From contig NC_083568.1 of NCBI RefSeq assembly GCF_019925205.1, positions 23,620,393 through 23,684,392 on the forward strand: DNA of 64,000 nucleotides, given 5' to 3'. Both the position numbers and the translations under genes were made by a program. A model generated the notes under the pieces. That model made no database searches. It was not told where the DNA came from and saw only the letters and a list, made by a program, of their open reading frames with translations. Below, in pieces: positions 40,240 to 50,913 of this stretch (positions are counted from its first letter, which is position 1; every line of letters starts with the position of its first letter). Source of the stretch: Metopolophium dirhodum (lineage: Eukaryota > Arthropoda > Insecta > Hemiptera > Aphididae).

Positions 40240-40435
40240 GGTAGTCGAGTTTTGGACAAGTACCTACATAGGTAACTTATAATAATTCATATTGTAAATT
40301 AATAAGGTACCAAAAAAATATAACTTCTCAAACACTTTGTCTATTGGCACTGGCAGGAGAATGTATTAGAATGTCTATAAACTTGCGGACCAGTTTGTAT
40401 AGTTAAATTTGGCATGCAAACTATAATTGAAATAG
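40240..40435 (+). repeat. Direct repeat, copy 1
   Basis: Shared with 46,133-46,310: GGTAGTCGAG.., GACAAGTACCTAC, GGCAGGAGAATG, AGAATGTCTATAAACTTG and TTGGCATGC occur in the same order. In both places this block lies upstream of the splice-donor-bearing module, so a unit of about 1 kb was duplicated. Confidence 0.8.
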
Positions 40436-40664
40436 AAAACCGAAAAATTTTTCGTATAAATCTACAACCGTGGTTGATACGCTTATAAATGATCATTTAT
40501 CAGTTATATATATTATTATCTCACCAATATATCCGGTCATATCACTAATAGGTAGATAGGTAAAAGGTAGTAGGTACCTTTCTATTGTTAAAATTTGCGA
40601 TGCGCAAACGACCTACCAAATTTCTTACCTGAGGTACTAATGATGCGCAAACGACAAACTCCGA

Positions 40665-40735
40665 TTTTATAATATCTATGGCATAATATATTTTATAATA
40701 TCTATGGCATAATATATTTTATAATATCTATGGCA
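40665..40735. repeat. 26-bp tandem repeat, 2.7 copies
   Basis: Exact tandem copies of TTTTATAATATCTATGGCAT plus six bases, starting at 40,665, 40,691 and 40,717. A GATGCGCAAACGAC sequence occurs twice just upstream (about 40,599 and 40,642). Confidence 0.93.
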
Positions 40736-40984
40736 ATCGTCAATTGTCGAAATTCGTCGGCGACGGTTAACAATTCTAATAGTTTCAGCAATACTATTGT
40801 ATTATAAATATAATATATTGTTTATTTTGATTTCAGTGAACAAAAAAATAATAGGCCACAAATATAAACGGACAGTTCGTTAAACCGGATAAGTTGTAAC
40901 ACAAACTCGCAAATTTCGTTTGATCAGGTTATTTTCATAAAATATTTCGATACTTTCAAGTTTCAGCTCATCGGAATGAGATGA

Positions 40985-41235
40985 TTAGATGAAGATGGAT
41001 GAAGATAGCTGTTTCTTCGGCGATGGCGGCACTCTAGCTACGTTTCACCGGAAGAGTAGATGTTTACGAGTAAGTTTGTTTTCATATTATTACCTACTAT
41101 TTTACATTTACTTTTTAGACTTAAATTAAATATTTATTGCCACGGACAATCTTTTAACTAGGTGACGTAGAAGCATTTATAAGTTTAATCCCAATAGCGC
41201 AATGTATAAAATACGCGAGACCGTCTTCGTTTCAC
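40985..41235 (+). repeat. Unknown module, copy A (donor-like site plus TATA-like block)
   Basis: Contains GATGAAGATAGCTGTTTCTT, CGTTTCACCGGAAGAGT, a GTAAGTTTG donor-like site at 41,070, a conserved 90-base AT-rich tract and TATAAAATACGCGAGA at 41,205-41,220. One frame from ATG at 40,990 runs M-K-M-D-E-D-S-C-F-F to the GTAAG. I cannot assign a family. Copies B, C and D lie downstream in the same orientation. Confidence 0.7.
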
Positions 41236-43039
41236 CATGCCAAGTTTAATATGCACCTTTTTGCATGTTATACTATACGCCGGGTATCACCTTAGGTTTG
41301 CGCGAAATATTTAAGACAATATAATGTTATTAATCTTTATATTTTATATTTTTATATACATAAATACATTATACACCTCATATATTTTATTAGCATACTT
41401 ACAACTTTTTTAGTGTAGTTTATACCCTAAATGGCTATAGATAGGTATTAAATGTCTTGCAATTATATATTTTACTATAATTACTAATTTCGTTATAATA
41501 TAATATAACAATACACTCTAAATTAAATTAGTTGTTATCAAGACAGACAGTCTTAAAACAAACTCTTTTCTGGACGTTTTCAAAACGTATTATGCTTAAA
41601 AAAAATTGCACAGTTGTCGTAGCAGTCAGTTGCTAGATCAACCCATGTGACATCAAATAGGAATTATTCTTGTTTTTTTAAATAGTTTTTTCGAAAAATA
41701 TATGTAACATGTACAGCTCATACAATTATGAATTTATAGTTAATGGAAATGCGGATGTTTATACTTCATAGATATTTTTTTAGTTAACAATCGTGTAAAT
41801 AATTTGATTAAACAATAAGGTACTTACCTACTCATCACTAGAATCAATTTTATTTTATTACGTGTAAAATCACCAACACAAGGTGCAGACTGCATTTAAA
41901 AAATTAAAAACATAAAATAAAATATAAAACAATGTTGTAGTAGAAGCTGGAAACTGTAGTTTATTTTAATTTATAATCCAATTAATGTAACCGAGAATGT
42001 AACTATTAAATTCATCATTGAATGATTATTCAGAGATCACTTTGGGATAAATGTAAATTAAATTAAAAATAATTAAAAAACATTTTGTGAAAGGAACAAG
42101 ATTACTGCTAATATTTAAGTCTTAATTATTATTAACAAATAAATACAAATAATAGATTTTTTAATAGCTTTTTACTATTTACATTCAGTGTAAATATAGT
42201 TTCTGATCGACATACCAATATGTAATAAACCTATATGTAATAAAATAATTATTCATATCAAATAATCCTAACAATTTAATGCAAGGATTCTCATAAATTG
42301 ATCTTACAGCAGCCTTTAAACACCAAAAATACATTTGTACATCATTTACAAAATTTTAGTTCCCAATTATGGTGTAGGTATTAATACAAACAATAAATTG
42401 CTATTCGAAAACACAATTTCGTATACCTATTATTATTTACTAAATACCTACAATTAAATTAAACTAAAAATAAACATAAGATTACATACTGAGTGCCTAT
42501 AATATAATATTATATATGAAAATTGAATCTTTATTACGAATACTTATCGTTTACACAGACCACAAGAAAAAATAATTAAAAATATTAAAAAAAAAAAACA
42601 CACATCATTGTAAAAATATAGTTGGTATTATATTATTTGATGAATTTACTGTATACGTTTAATTAAATTGATAAACGAAAATAATAATTTAAATAATACC
42701 TATATCATATTATTATAATTCAAATTCAAAATTATAAACTATTTTGGTTTATTATCATATCAAATTTCAATGAACAAATTGGTCCTTAACACAGAACTCT
42801 TTGATATAAAAAGTTGCATTATATTATATCCGTGGATTCATCATATTGACGTATCTAGTATAATATCTATCATTTATTTATTTAATCTATGGCAAATCTC
42901 AAAGTCGTTGCAGAAGACACAGTCGATTAAAAATTCTAAAATTTCAATAAGCAAAGAAGATATGAGCAAAAAACTTACTGCGTTTCGTATAATTTTATTT
43001 TTCATAAATCACAATATTCTAAGTTCTGGCTGTATTCTG

Positions 43040-43285
43040 GAGCGTTTCCTCATGGGCGTCGCAGTTTACACACGTCACGGATTCCGCCGAAGGATTCGAT
43101 AATTAAAGTAAGTTTGTTTTTATATTCTTTTGGGGCTTAAATTTACTTTTAAGACTTAAAACAAATATTTAATGTCACGAAAAATGTGCTATCCAAGTGT
43201 TGTAGGCGCATATTTTAGTTCCGGACTAGAAATGTATAAAATACGCGAGATATAAACGCCGTCGTCGTTTTTCCAGTCCCTGTTT
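43040..43285 (+). repeat. Unknown module, copy B
   Basis: Keeps GTAAGTTTGTTTTTATAT (43,108), the following ACTTTTAAGACTTAAA tract and TATAAAATACGCGAGA (43,235-43,250), 127 bases after the donor-like site against 135 in copy A. The upstream part is diverged. A 110-codon frame (42,770-43,102) ends just before the GTAAG but has no recognisable domain. Confidence 0.65.
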
Positions 43286-44111
43286 GTAGAATAATTATAA
43301 TTAATAGGTGCATACCTATACAGGGTACTGAATATAAATATATAAATATTTTGGTTTAATTTATAGAAATATATGTTATGACTTATAACTGATAATAGTC
43401 ATAAGATACAATTTTAATTAATAACTGGTAATTTTTTTTCCAAATACAACGTTATAAGTTATAGGTAACTATTAATTTAGTGTCACATACTTAACTCCTA
43501 TTGTTCACCTAATAACTATATTCTATATCATAGGGATTAGGGATGTATAACCATGTACACATAAAAGTATATTCACGGAATGGTCAACAGCCTATCCTGA
43601 CGTGTGCGCAATTATGAATAATATACCTACTCATATACTCGTATAGATATATAAATATACCTATATAAATAGTGTAATACTACATACACGAATGTGTTAC
43701 CTATTATGTCCCTTAAAGTTCAACAGTTATTATTATATTTATTTATTTTTTAAACATAGGTACATTACAAGACTCTAATTAAAATCACATTTTTGTTTTA
43801 TTTTTTTGAACACAATGTTTTAAAAATTATTAATTAATATATAAATTAATGGTATAGTACTAAATAAATTAATGAAATAAAACAAACACAACTACTATAA
43901 TTATTAGTAATAATAATATATCCACGTATAAATTATTAAAATACAAAACGAACAAACGAAAAACGATTCTGAGCAAAAATATCGTTGACTAATAAATAAT
44001 ATTGAGATTAAAGTAATTTATTTTTTCGGTAGAAAATCGGTATAAACATGCATTATAAATATTTTTTTATTTTCATACCATGACGCGTGTGTGAAAAATT
44101 GTTTATATTAA

Positions 44112-44327
44112 GTGTTTAAGATGTTAGATTTCGGTTCGGCTGATTGTCCACCCCCTCACTCTTCCGCATCAATGCATCAGAAATTATTATTTATAATATT
44201 TAAATATAAACTGCATTTTCTGAATTTTCTAAAACATTGCTTTCCAAGCAGAGAATTCGTTTCATATATTATCAACGAATTGAAAAATGAAATTAAAACA
44301 TTTATATGGGATAAAGTCAATTTATAA
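44112..44327 (+). other. Open frame of unknown status
   Basis: A 71-codon frame starting MFKMLDFGSADCPPPHSSAS lies within the 25-kb structure. There is no domain, signal peptide or splice context I recognise. I list it because it sits between module copies B and C; it is probably a chance frame. Confidence 0.12.
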
Positions 44328-44926
44328 AAAACTTATTAGAAAAAAATTAAATACAATTAAATAAAGGTAATTTTTTTTCTTATATTTCTATTTTTTTACG
44401 TACCTATTATGTTCGATACTATAACTTCAGTCTTCAGTTATAGAAAACAACACTTGCCAATATGGAATTACTGTCGAATTTTTTTATTTTAAAATATTAA
44501 ATAGCATCTGATCGACTGATGTGCTATAATGAAACTCAAAATATAACGAATACACTACCTATCCACTTATCTAAATTCTATTTTATATTCGTTTAAATTG
44601 GACTTTTAATTTTTCTGGCCATTTTATTAAGGTTTGTAATATAAGTGCATTAAATCGTATTTTTAAGGCATTTTTCTTATTTTAATGCATTTAAATCCAC
44701 GTCCTATTTATAATTTAACGTTATTTTGTATATACCAATCGATTAGTGTACACAATAAAAAATATAATATTATTGATGGGTTAATAGGTTGATAACTATT
44801 ATGTAGGTAGTTACAGTTTTGTACGTTCAATGTATCGTTCTTAATTCATAAAGTAGCTAAATGAGTCAAATGATTTTGTCAAGGGGTTGGGGGAGGATAT
44901 GGCTGATTTTTTAACATGTACTATTT

Positions 44927-44998
44927 CAAGGGCTCTTAACCTAAGGGGCGCACCACTCTAAGGAGAAGTGACACAATTTTGTAAGGGGGGGGGGGGGA
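44927..44998 (+). repeat. hAT-like terminal remnant with 13-G run
   Basis: CAAGGGCTCTTAACCTAAGG resembles the CAGGGGTTCTCAACCT start of many hAT ends, and it is followed by a G-rich subterminal zone with a 13-G run (44,985-44,997). No partner end was found. Confidence 0.35.
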
Positions 44999-45339
44999 CG
45001 TGAAAATGTTTAAAAAAAAACACGAATTTATTTAGTTATTTTGTTATTTAGGTAATACATATTAATTAATAGGTATTTCTTAAATTTTTTTTATTATTTT
45101 ATTTGAAACATTATTTTTAAATATTGGGATCAATAAAACTATTTTTATATAATTACTATTTTATATCAATTTAGAATCTATGATTAGGACGGTGAGGTTA
45201 TAATTATAAATAATCTATGGTAAATGACAATCGTCTGAGACGAACAGCGATTCCAATACGTACTCACATATTTTGTTCCATTCTGGTTATTAAACTAGGT
45301 GCCTATTTTTATAAATGTCATTAATCTCAATACTTCCAG

Positions 45340-45570
45340 ACTGAACTTTTGGATCGGAGATATGAAGACGCGTGCTGCATTTTCCTTGACGGAGACGCAC
45401 AGCTCTGACACTAGACAATAGTATACACTCAAAGGGACCGCGTTTCGCCAGAAGAATAAATAATTACGTAAGTTTTTTCCTACTACTCTGTTGACGCGGT
45501 AGACCTAATGTAAATATTTATTGTCAGACAAACTTATATACCCGCTAGACGTAGAGTAGTTTTTAAAATC
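45340..45570 (+). repeat. Unknown module, copy C
   Basis: The most diverged copy. GCGTTTCGCCAGAAGAATAA, a GTAAGTTTTT at 45,468, TAAATATTTATTGTC and GACGTAGAG align in order with copies A and D. The TATAAAATACGCGAGA block is not recognisable here. A stretch upstream (ATGAAGACGCGTGCTGCATT) matches the ATGAAGAT start of the other copies. Confidence 0.55.
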
Positions 45571-46132
45571 CAGTTGTTAAAGGTGTACAAAAATTAGGAT
45601 ATTATGAAAAATACCTTACATTATAATACTTTGCCTACAACTGTTAATTTATTGTTATAGTAGAATAATTTTTAAAATTTTAAATCAATGATTAGGTAAT
45701 GCTTTTATAAGTAGGAAGGTAGGTTTTTATACCTACCAAAACAAAATAAGAAAATACATAATGATTAATGTTATTTATTATGATTTGTAAGTACATAGCA
45801 GATTATACCTATCACTTGGTGACGATTATTTTTGTTTTATACGTTCTTCGTAATGCAGTTCCGTCGCGATAGTTTTAGTTATCGTTAAATGTGAAACATA
45901 CATTTTCTATGCATACGGGATACGGGCATTAAATATTTGGGTTTTAAGAGAACACCTCAAACGTACGTTTTATTTTGGGGGTTTTACGGGATATACCTAT
46001 AGGAAATTTTCTTCAAATTTTCACATTTCACTATTTGATATTGTGATATTATTTGTACCTAGGTTAAGTTTCTGTTTTAGAATCGATCGATATGATACCT
46101 AGGTATACATCACATTCTTTAATTTAAATTCT

Positions 46133-46310
46133 GGTAGTCGAGTATTGGACAAGTACCTACGTAACTTATAATTCGTATCGTAGTTTAATTACTAAAGAAA
46201 TATTATAATTTCCCCAACAGTGTCTAGGGCCACCGGCAGGAGAATGCATTATAGAATGTCTATAAACTTGTGGTCTAGTATATGGTTAAAATTGGCATGC
46301 GACCAACAAC
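46133..46310 (+). repeat. Direct repeat, copy 2
   Basis: Partner of 40,240-40,435, same orientation, about 5.9 kb apart and clearly diverged (substitutions and small indels). Confidence 0.8.
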
Positions 46311-46639
46311 TGGGGGCTTGTTCTGGAAAATTTAAATGATCTAATAAGGTTCATCTCATTATTTGAATTAAATTTATTTTTAAGCGATTGTTGTGTTAAT
46401 CAATTTTTTAATTTATTTCATTCAACACACTCGTCTCAGTTTTCTAGTACCTCTAGATTTCTCACAAAATTCATATCGATCATCTCACAGCTTTCATATT
46501 CAAAACCAAAAAAATATGTATTTTTATCTTATTTCAATCTTTTTCATCGAACACCATTATATATTACAGATCATAAAGATACTAGTATTGTATACTAGAT
46601 AAGTTTCATTTAGCGAGATGTAGAGAGAGATGGAGATGG

Positions 46640-46930
46640 AACGAGATGTAGACGGATGAAGATAGCTGTTTCTTCGCCGACAGCGTGTGCTGCAGTACAG
46701 CTAGGTTTCACTGGAAGAGTCAATGTTTATGCGTAAGTTTGTTTTTATATTATTTTGGTCTTACATTTACTTTTTAGACTTGAATTAAATATTTATTGTC
46801 GCGGAAAATCTGTTAACTAAGTAACGTAGAAGCATATACGTTTACTACTGCCTACCAAAGGCGCAATGTATAATAATAATAAATTATACGCCAGTCCGAA
46901 CAATTCAAACGCTGTCTTACTCGTAGTCGA
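46640..46930 (+). repeat. Unknown module, copy D
   Basis: Closest to copy A: GATGAAGATAGCTGTTTCTT, GGTTTCACTGGAAGAGT, GTAAGTTTG at 46,733, ACTTTTTAGACTTGAATTAA, then GCGCAATGTATAATAATA at 46,861 where copy A has GCGCAATGTATAAAATA. In the frame that matches copy A a TAG lies just upstream, so a shared long coding frame is not kept. Confidence 0.7.
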
Positions 46931-47674
46931 GTTTTAGTTGATAACTGACTTGTGAATAAATGTAATTTTTGTTAGGTATACAAATAAAACTAATAAATCC
47001 TTGAATACAACATTTAAAAATACAAACTCTGTGTAATAAAAATTAATATTAGGTATTTATTGGTAGGTTTATATAATATCTGTAGACTGTAACGCATAGG
47101 TCATTAGAATATTGTAAAACATTTTACTGTATAAGATGCGTGTTATTTCAGAAATGGTATTCGTCAGTGAACATTTTCAAACTGGGAATAATATATCATA
47201 AGCAGATTGAAATGTGTGAACGTTTCAGTGTTTCGAAGACTAAGTTTCGTAGCAGATTTTGATTCCGTCACGGGGTATGTATTTTCTTATTACTCAGTAG
47301 ATTTTTTTTTATTATAGTTAATTGATCAGGGGATGTATTGCCCGAAAATTTTCAATATTTGTATTTTTACTATACTGGTATAACACTATTCGGACTATCG
47401 ATAAAGTCGTGTTCAAAATTAGAAAATTGGTGAGGTATGATATTTTTTTAAGCAATTCTTTCGAGTAGGGAATTCGCTCAATGATATTTAAATATTTTCA
47501 CCGATATTCAAGTACGATGACTTGTAGGTAACTAGAGACTGAGTGAATAGGAATTAGGAGGTGTGTGATATGGCGAAGATAAGGAAATGGGTCAACAGGA
47601 TTTCAGAATGTTTGGTGTATGAAAGGGAAAGATGAAAAAGAAATGTAAGGTTAGGGTAGATAAGTGGAGTGAGA

Positions 47675-47940
47675 GTAGCAGATATGAGAATAATAAGTAA
47701 GGTGTTAAGGTACAAAGAAGATAGAATAAGAAATTAATTAATTAAGGGTAGTGTAGGGTAGTGTACATATTGTAGTGAAAACAAGAGAGAATAGGTTTAG
47801 GTGGTTCGGTCACTGTATGATAAGAGATAGTGAGAGTGGCTATAGAAGTTAATTTAACGGAGAAATGATGGGCGAGAAGACTGAAGAAGAGATGGATAGA
47901 CAGAATACCGATCATATGGTGGTGTGGAATGAGAGTGGCT
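47675..47940 (+). pseudogene. Decayed LINE reverse transcriptase C-terminal fragment
   Basis: The plus strand reads VADMRIISK, then EDRIRN, and after stops and shifts RENRFRWFGHCMIRDSES. These match the conserved tail of a common insect LINE polymerase (VAEMRMLRW, DRIRNEYI, MRENRLRWFGHVMRR) with the right order and spacing. Further in, EEMDRQN corresponds to the KKRWMD region. Several stop codons and frameshifts are present. The polymerase core is missing. The fragment ends where the inverted arm at 47,995 begins, so arm insertion may have truncated it. Confidence 0.75.
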
Positions 47941-47994
47941 GAACCTGTATATAGCTGTGAGAGACGGGGGAAGAAAAAGTGTAAAGGTAGAATA

Positions 47995-48400
47995 GTTATG
48001 TTAACAATGCCGAATACGTAGGAAAAGATCTTGAATTGCAAAGGCCCTATTGACTCTTTGGCTTCAACTAACCATAGGTTTACCTAACTAACCTTCTTAT
48101 GACTCATTAGGACACTTTGAATAAAAAGATCCTGAGTTGCAACCTGCAAACTTAAGTGTTTGATTATCAAGTTGATCCTTTGATTTGCTGACACCTTAAT
48201 CCTTGTTATGGATGAAGCCCATAGATAATAAAGATATGGATAGTCCACAGGGGAAAGCAATTGAGGATCCTTTATATTGATAGTCGATGGTCGATACTCG
48301 ATATAAGTATACTTTATTTGGCCTCAATTTATTGTTCCCCTCGAAGACCGCTGATAAGACCATGATATGATGGAGCCATACCCAGCTCACTCGTGTAAAC
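47995..48400 (+). repeat. Inverted arm of nested element, left
   Basis: Reverse complement of 52,314-52,797 with small indels. Shared blocks include GACACTTTGAATAAAAAG, GTGTTTGATTATCAAGTTGA, CCCATAGATAATAAAGATAT and CCCAGCTCACTCGTGTAAAC. It either forms the terminal repeat of a 4.8-kb element or is one of two copies of a ~0.45-kb repeat inserted in opposite directions. Confidence 0.88.
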
Positions 48401-48478
48401 TGGTTGCCGGTTGGGATGTCAGCGCACTATTTGTTTTCCATCTTTGACCCACGTGTAGCATACCAAATGTACGATTTA

Positions 48479-49201
48479 GGGCCAGTTGTACTAGTCTAGT
48501 TTAAACTAAGGTTAAATTAGATTTTTCTTAAACTCGGTTTAAGACCAAATCATATGAAATACAAGACTAGTTTAACATTTAAACCCAGTTTAAAAGCAAG
48601 TTTAAATAAACCATCGATCTTGATGGTTTAAACTAGGTTTAGCAATATTATGACTATGAATTATTATACTGTGATATTATGATAATTTGTGTTATAAAAA
48701 TTTATTGTGCAAATAAATATAAATATTAATTAAAATTGAATAACGAAATATCGGAGGATGAGGATTTTGTTGAACTTATAAACTTAAAGTCTTCTCTTCT
48801 TTGTAGGAAAAGTTAGTGGCTTTTTTTTTAATTGGAGTCATTTCTTAATAATTCTTATGTATTAGCAAATAATTTTATATATGTATGAAATAAAATAAAT
48901 AAATAAAACTTTAAAAGTATAAAAGAATAATATTATTCTGAAATTCTAAATTCTAAATTAATGTTATTAATTATTATGCTATCATTATTAAACAAGAAGT
49001 GATAATGCACTGATAATAATAGTATTGATGTGGTGTAGCTGTGCCAACGTTCATAGAATCCACTGACCGCTCTGATAAACCTAGTTTAACTATCTGTAGT
49101 TTAAACTACCGTTGAACAACATGGCAAATTGTAAACTAGGTTTAATTTTTAAACCAAGTTTAGATAATCTCTAGTTTAAACTAGACTGGTACAACTGGCC
49201 C
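48479..49201. mobile_element. 723-bp MITE rich in GTTTAAAC motifs
   Basis: The ends are GGGCCAGTTGTACTAGTCTA and the inverted form ending GTACAACTGGCCC. TA lies immediately outside both ends (TTA left, TAA right), compatible with a TA or TWA-type target. The GGGCCAGTTG start is like PIF/Harbinger termini (inference). Inside, TAGTTTAAACTA and related half-sites recur near both ends, giving subterminal palindromic repeats. There is no coding capacity. It lies inside the inverted-arm pair 47,995-52,797. Confidence 0.82.
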
Positions 49202-49364
49202 TAAGAAAACACTAAAATGATTGGGTCAGAGAGAGAAATAAATGGTGTGCTAAAAATCTGACATCCTCTTAGTGCTATCAAGTTGAAGAAGCAGTTGATT
49301 GTTGACAATTTGACATTTAACATTAACTGTGGTAGGTATTATGATTGGAAGTAAAAGTAATTAG

Positions 49365-49480
49365 CAGGGCTGTGAATTTAATGCAATGAAAAAGTGTTAA
49401 ATATGCATGATGCACTAAAAACCGGCAAATATATGCACTGAAATATTCAAAAATATGCACTTAAAATTCAAAAAAATACT
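49365..49480 (+). repeat. Possible hAT-type end with ATGCACT repeats
   Basis: CAGGGCTGTGAATTTAATGC begins like a hAT terminus and is followed by several ATGCACT/TGCACT copies. No matching opposite end was found, so this is tentative. Confidence 0.25.
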
Positions 49481-49489
49481 GAATGAAAA

Positions 49490-50520
49490 CGTTTTTATTA
49501 ACATTTTTTTAAATTAATAAATTATAATTCAAATTGGTTTACAAAAAAAATTCTTTATTTACACACTTGGTAGGTAGGTATGTAGGTAGGTAACGGATGA
49601 ACCGAAAATATAAAAACATTTTAAGAAAATAAGCATAAATACGAAGAAATCATGAAAACATGCAATTATATTAACTAACCCCAAAAAAAAACGCATATTG
49701 GTAACGGTGTTGTAATAATAGGGATCTCCCAAAAAAATTGCGTACTAATAGTTCAAACAAATCATAAAGGCCAACTGTAATAAATATTAATTTATGAAAA
49801 AGTATATTAAAAAAAATTATTATTATAAATGAAACAAAACTATGAACTATGGACCGTGACATAATATAGGTATTTCTATATTTTTAGCTCCATAATTTCT
49901 GTTAAAATATTAGGAAAATGTATTAAGTACCGTAAAAGTGCTAAATTTGAGCTATTACTTAAAATATTATATTCATAACAAATTATCATAGAAGGTTAGG
50001 TACTCTTATTCCACATACTTATTATAGTTTAATTTAACTACAACGTTCTAGTAGAGTCTGATAAAATTTGGTTCCACGACTTTGATCATACAAACTTTAA
50101 ATACTAAACTATAATGGGTCTGAAATTTAGTTTATATAGATCTAAATAATCCAAAACATATTATATTGCTTCAAAATATAAAAATAAAGTGTCTAGTATT
50201 GTAGTAGGTAGGTAACTTTCAAAAAAAAAACTAAAAAAAATCATACTTGAAATCTATGTATAATATACGTATATTGTAATAATTGTTCAAATGTTTACTA
50301 TAGTACATTATAAAAAATTAACTTAAGTTCAATATAACACATTATAACAGGTGTTCAAATAAACATTTCATACCAAAAATTTTGTTAATTCACACAGTCT
50401 CTCTTCAATTTTAAATTTTTCTTCAAATCATCTACAAAATATAAATGTTTAGTAAATTGGAAGACTTGATTAAGTATTTAATCATTTATCTAAAAGAGAT
50501 GTGCCGGGTCGCCACATTTC
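49490..50520. other. AT-rich stretch inside nested element
   Basis: No gene recognised. The minus-strand frame 49,671-49,862 is hydrophobic low-complexity sequence without a family. Confidence 0.5.
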
Positions 50521-50526
50521 TATATC

Positions 50527-50620
50527 GAGGGACCATGGTGCAAGTGTCGTCCATAAATATCATAATTAATAATCATAATTGCCTCAGTAAGTTGAGGGAC
50601 CGTAGTTAAAGTGCCGTCCA
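50527..50620 (+). repeat. Two-copy direct repeat, 67-base spacing
   Basis: GAGGGACCATGGTGCAAGTG at 50,527 and GAGGGACCGTAGTTAAAGTG at 50,594 are each followed by (T/C)CGTCCA. The pair is framed by CGGGTC (near 50,508) and GACCCG (near 50,630). I do not recognise the family. Confidence 0.55.
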
Positions 50621-50913
50621 CCAATAAATGACCCGAAAAAAAAACAATTAATTCAAATATAGAAGGTACTTATATCATATACTTTTATCAAAGTATGATT
50701 GTGTTAGCCACAGTCTTGTGTAAATTATATTGTCTTATGTTTTCCCAATCTAATAATTCAAAATACTGAAAATTAATGAAATCACAAATATTAGTAGGTA
50801 CAATAGAGAGACTGTGCATTGATTTACAAATTTGTCTTAAATTTACTTTTTGCATAGAGAATAATATGAAAGTGGGCTGGGCTTAGATGCTGATAAATCA
50901 TTAATAGAGAGTC

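Noticed and set aside
47742..48041. 99-codon minus-strand frame
   Set aside because: Antisense shadow of the decayed LINE at 47,675-47,940.
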